Positions 63,440-64,000 of a stretch of DNA of 64,000 nucleotides are shown piece after piece. The notes under the pieces are model-generated. The model made no database searches. It was not told the origin of the DNA and worked only from the letters and a program-made list of their open reading frames with translations. Numbering within the stretch: the stretch's first letter is position 1; each line of letters opens with the position of its first letter. The stretch spans positions 67,835,501 through 67,899,500 of the forward strand of contig NC_058341.1 in the NCBI RefSeq assembly GCF_905475395.1. The letters are read 5' to 3'. Made by a program: the position numbers and the translations under genes. This stretch comes from Chrysoperla carnea. Taxonomy: Eukaryota > Arthropoda > Insecta > Neuroptera > Chrysopidae.

Positions 63440-63672
63440 TACATGTTTTGTATCTATGTATGTTTATTTCAGGTCGATATGTCTTTTAATTTTTGAGAAA
63501 CGTGTTTCCAAACAGGCGGACAGCCGGAAATAAATTAAGTAGGTGATTTTATGAGCACATGTGTCAAAACTTTGTTTATATCATCAATATTTTTTAGCGT
63601 TACAAACTTGGATTAAAATTAATATACTATGTTATATTTCGTATATACCAAAGTATATCATATAAAAACGAT
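63440..63672 (-). mobile_element. DINE-like element, terminal half, reverse orientation
   Basis: AGGCGGACAGCCGGAAATAA, TTTTTAGCGTTACAAACTTG and the end ATATACCAAAGTATATCATA. With 62973-63420 it forms a tail-to-tail pair. Confidence 0.65.
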
Positions 63673-64000
63673 AATTAAGCTTAATCGTTAGCTAGTCAAA
63701 AAATGCCAAATGAATCTAGTTTTAGATTTTTGTAAGGAATTTATGGTTTCTATTTTTTTCGCTAACTTAAGAACATCTTGTGTAATTCAAAAACGATTTT
63801 AACAACAAGTTAAATTTTCAAAATTTAAAAAAAAAACCCCGACAAATGCGATTTATTCCTTGTAAACCGATTTTTGAAAACTTAGCTATAAAATGTTCGC
63901 AATCAAGTCGTTTCGACCGTTTAGGGGTTACGATGCCCCTGAGAAACACATAGACGCATAGATATACGCTTTAAACTTATTCGTTGTGTGCGTAGTGATG

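Overview
The window looks like AT-rich nuclear DNA of an insect. It holds one clearly recognisable multi-exon gene with GT..AG introns, one small two-exon gene, and long stretches of decayed mobile elements and microsatellites. No bacterial operons, CRISPR arrays or intact long ORFs are visible. I cannot name the species. The dominant dispersed repeat and the many inverted-repeat elements suggest a repeat-rich arthropod genome; the order (possibly Neuroptera, Coleoptera or Hemiptera) is a guess.

Genes. (1) A complete lysosomal glucosylceramidase gene (acid beta-glucosidase, GH30, Gba1-like) lies on the + strand from 10426 to 27770. It has 8 coding exons and 522 residues, a signal peptide, all four N-terminal cysteines, and the catalytic glutamates in an NEP and a TEACIG motif. 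(2) A small two-exon gene lies on the - strand at 30963-27838 (97 residues, one probable membrane segment, not recognised). It converges on Gba1, with 67 bp between the two stop codons. (3) Weaker candidates are a + strand first-exon region at about 32.4-33.4 kb and a coding-looking - strand exon at 51637-51757.

Layout. 1-10.4 kb: intergenic, made of palindromic MITEs, inverted-repeat elements, two DINE-like elements and a hAT transposase remnant. 10.4-27.8 kb: the Gba1 gene, whose introns hold a mariner remnant, a second hAT remnant, a tRNA-Met-like pseudogene, a 1 kb inverted-repeat element with an internal minisatellite, a non-LTR retrotransposon tail and, in the last intron, a 2 kb near-perfect palindrome. 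27.8-31 kb: the small - strand gene with MITEs in its intron. 31-33.5 kb: possible start of another gene. 33.5-64 kb: gene-poor, with MITEs (one hAT-type with a perfect 8 bp target duplication), a second diverged 2 kb palindrome, non-LTR and DDE transposase remnants, and about a dozen more copies of the dominant repeat.

The dominant repeat occurs more than 20 times on both strands. It begins with TTTTTATACC and a closely spaced GGTATA, contains a GTCCGTCCGTCTGT block, and ends with a short stem-loop before TTTTCACTTGTT. This layout matches non-autonomous Helentron-associated elements of the DINE-1 type. That assignment is inference from structure.
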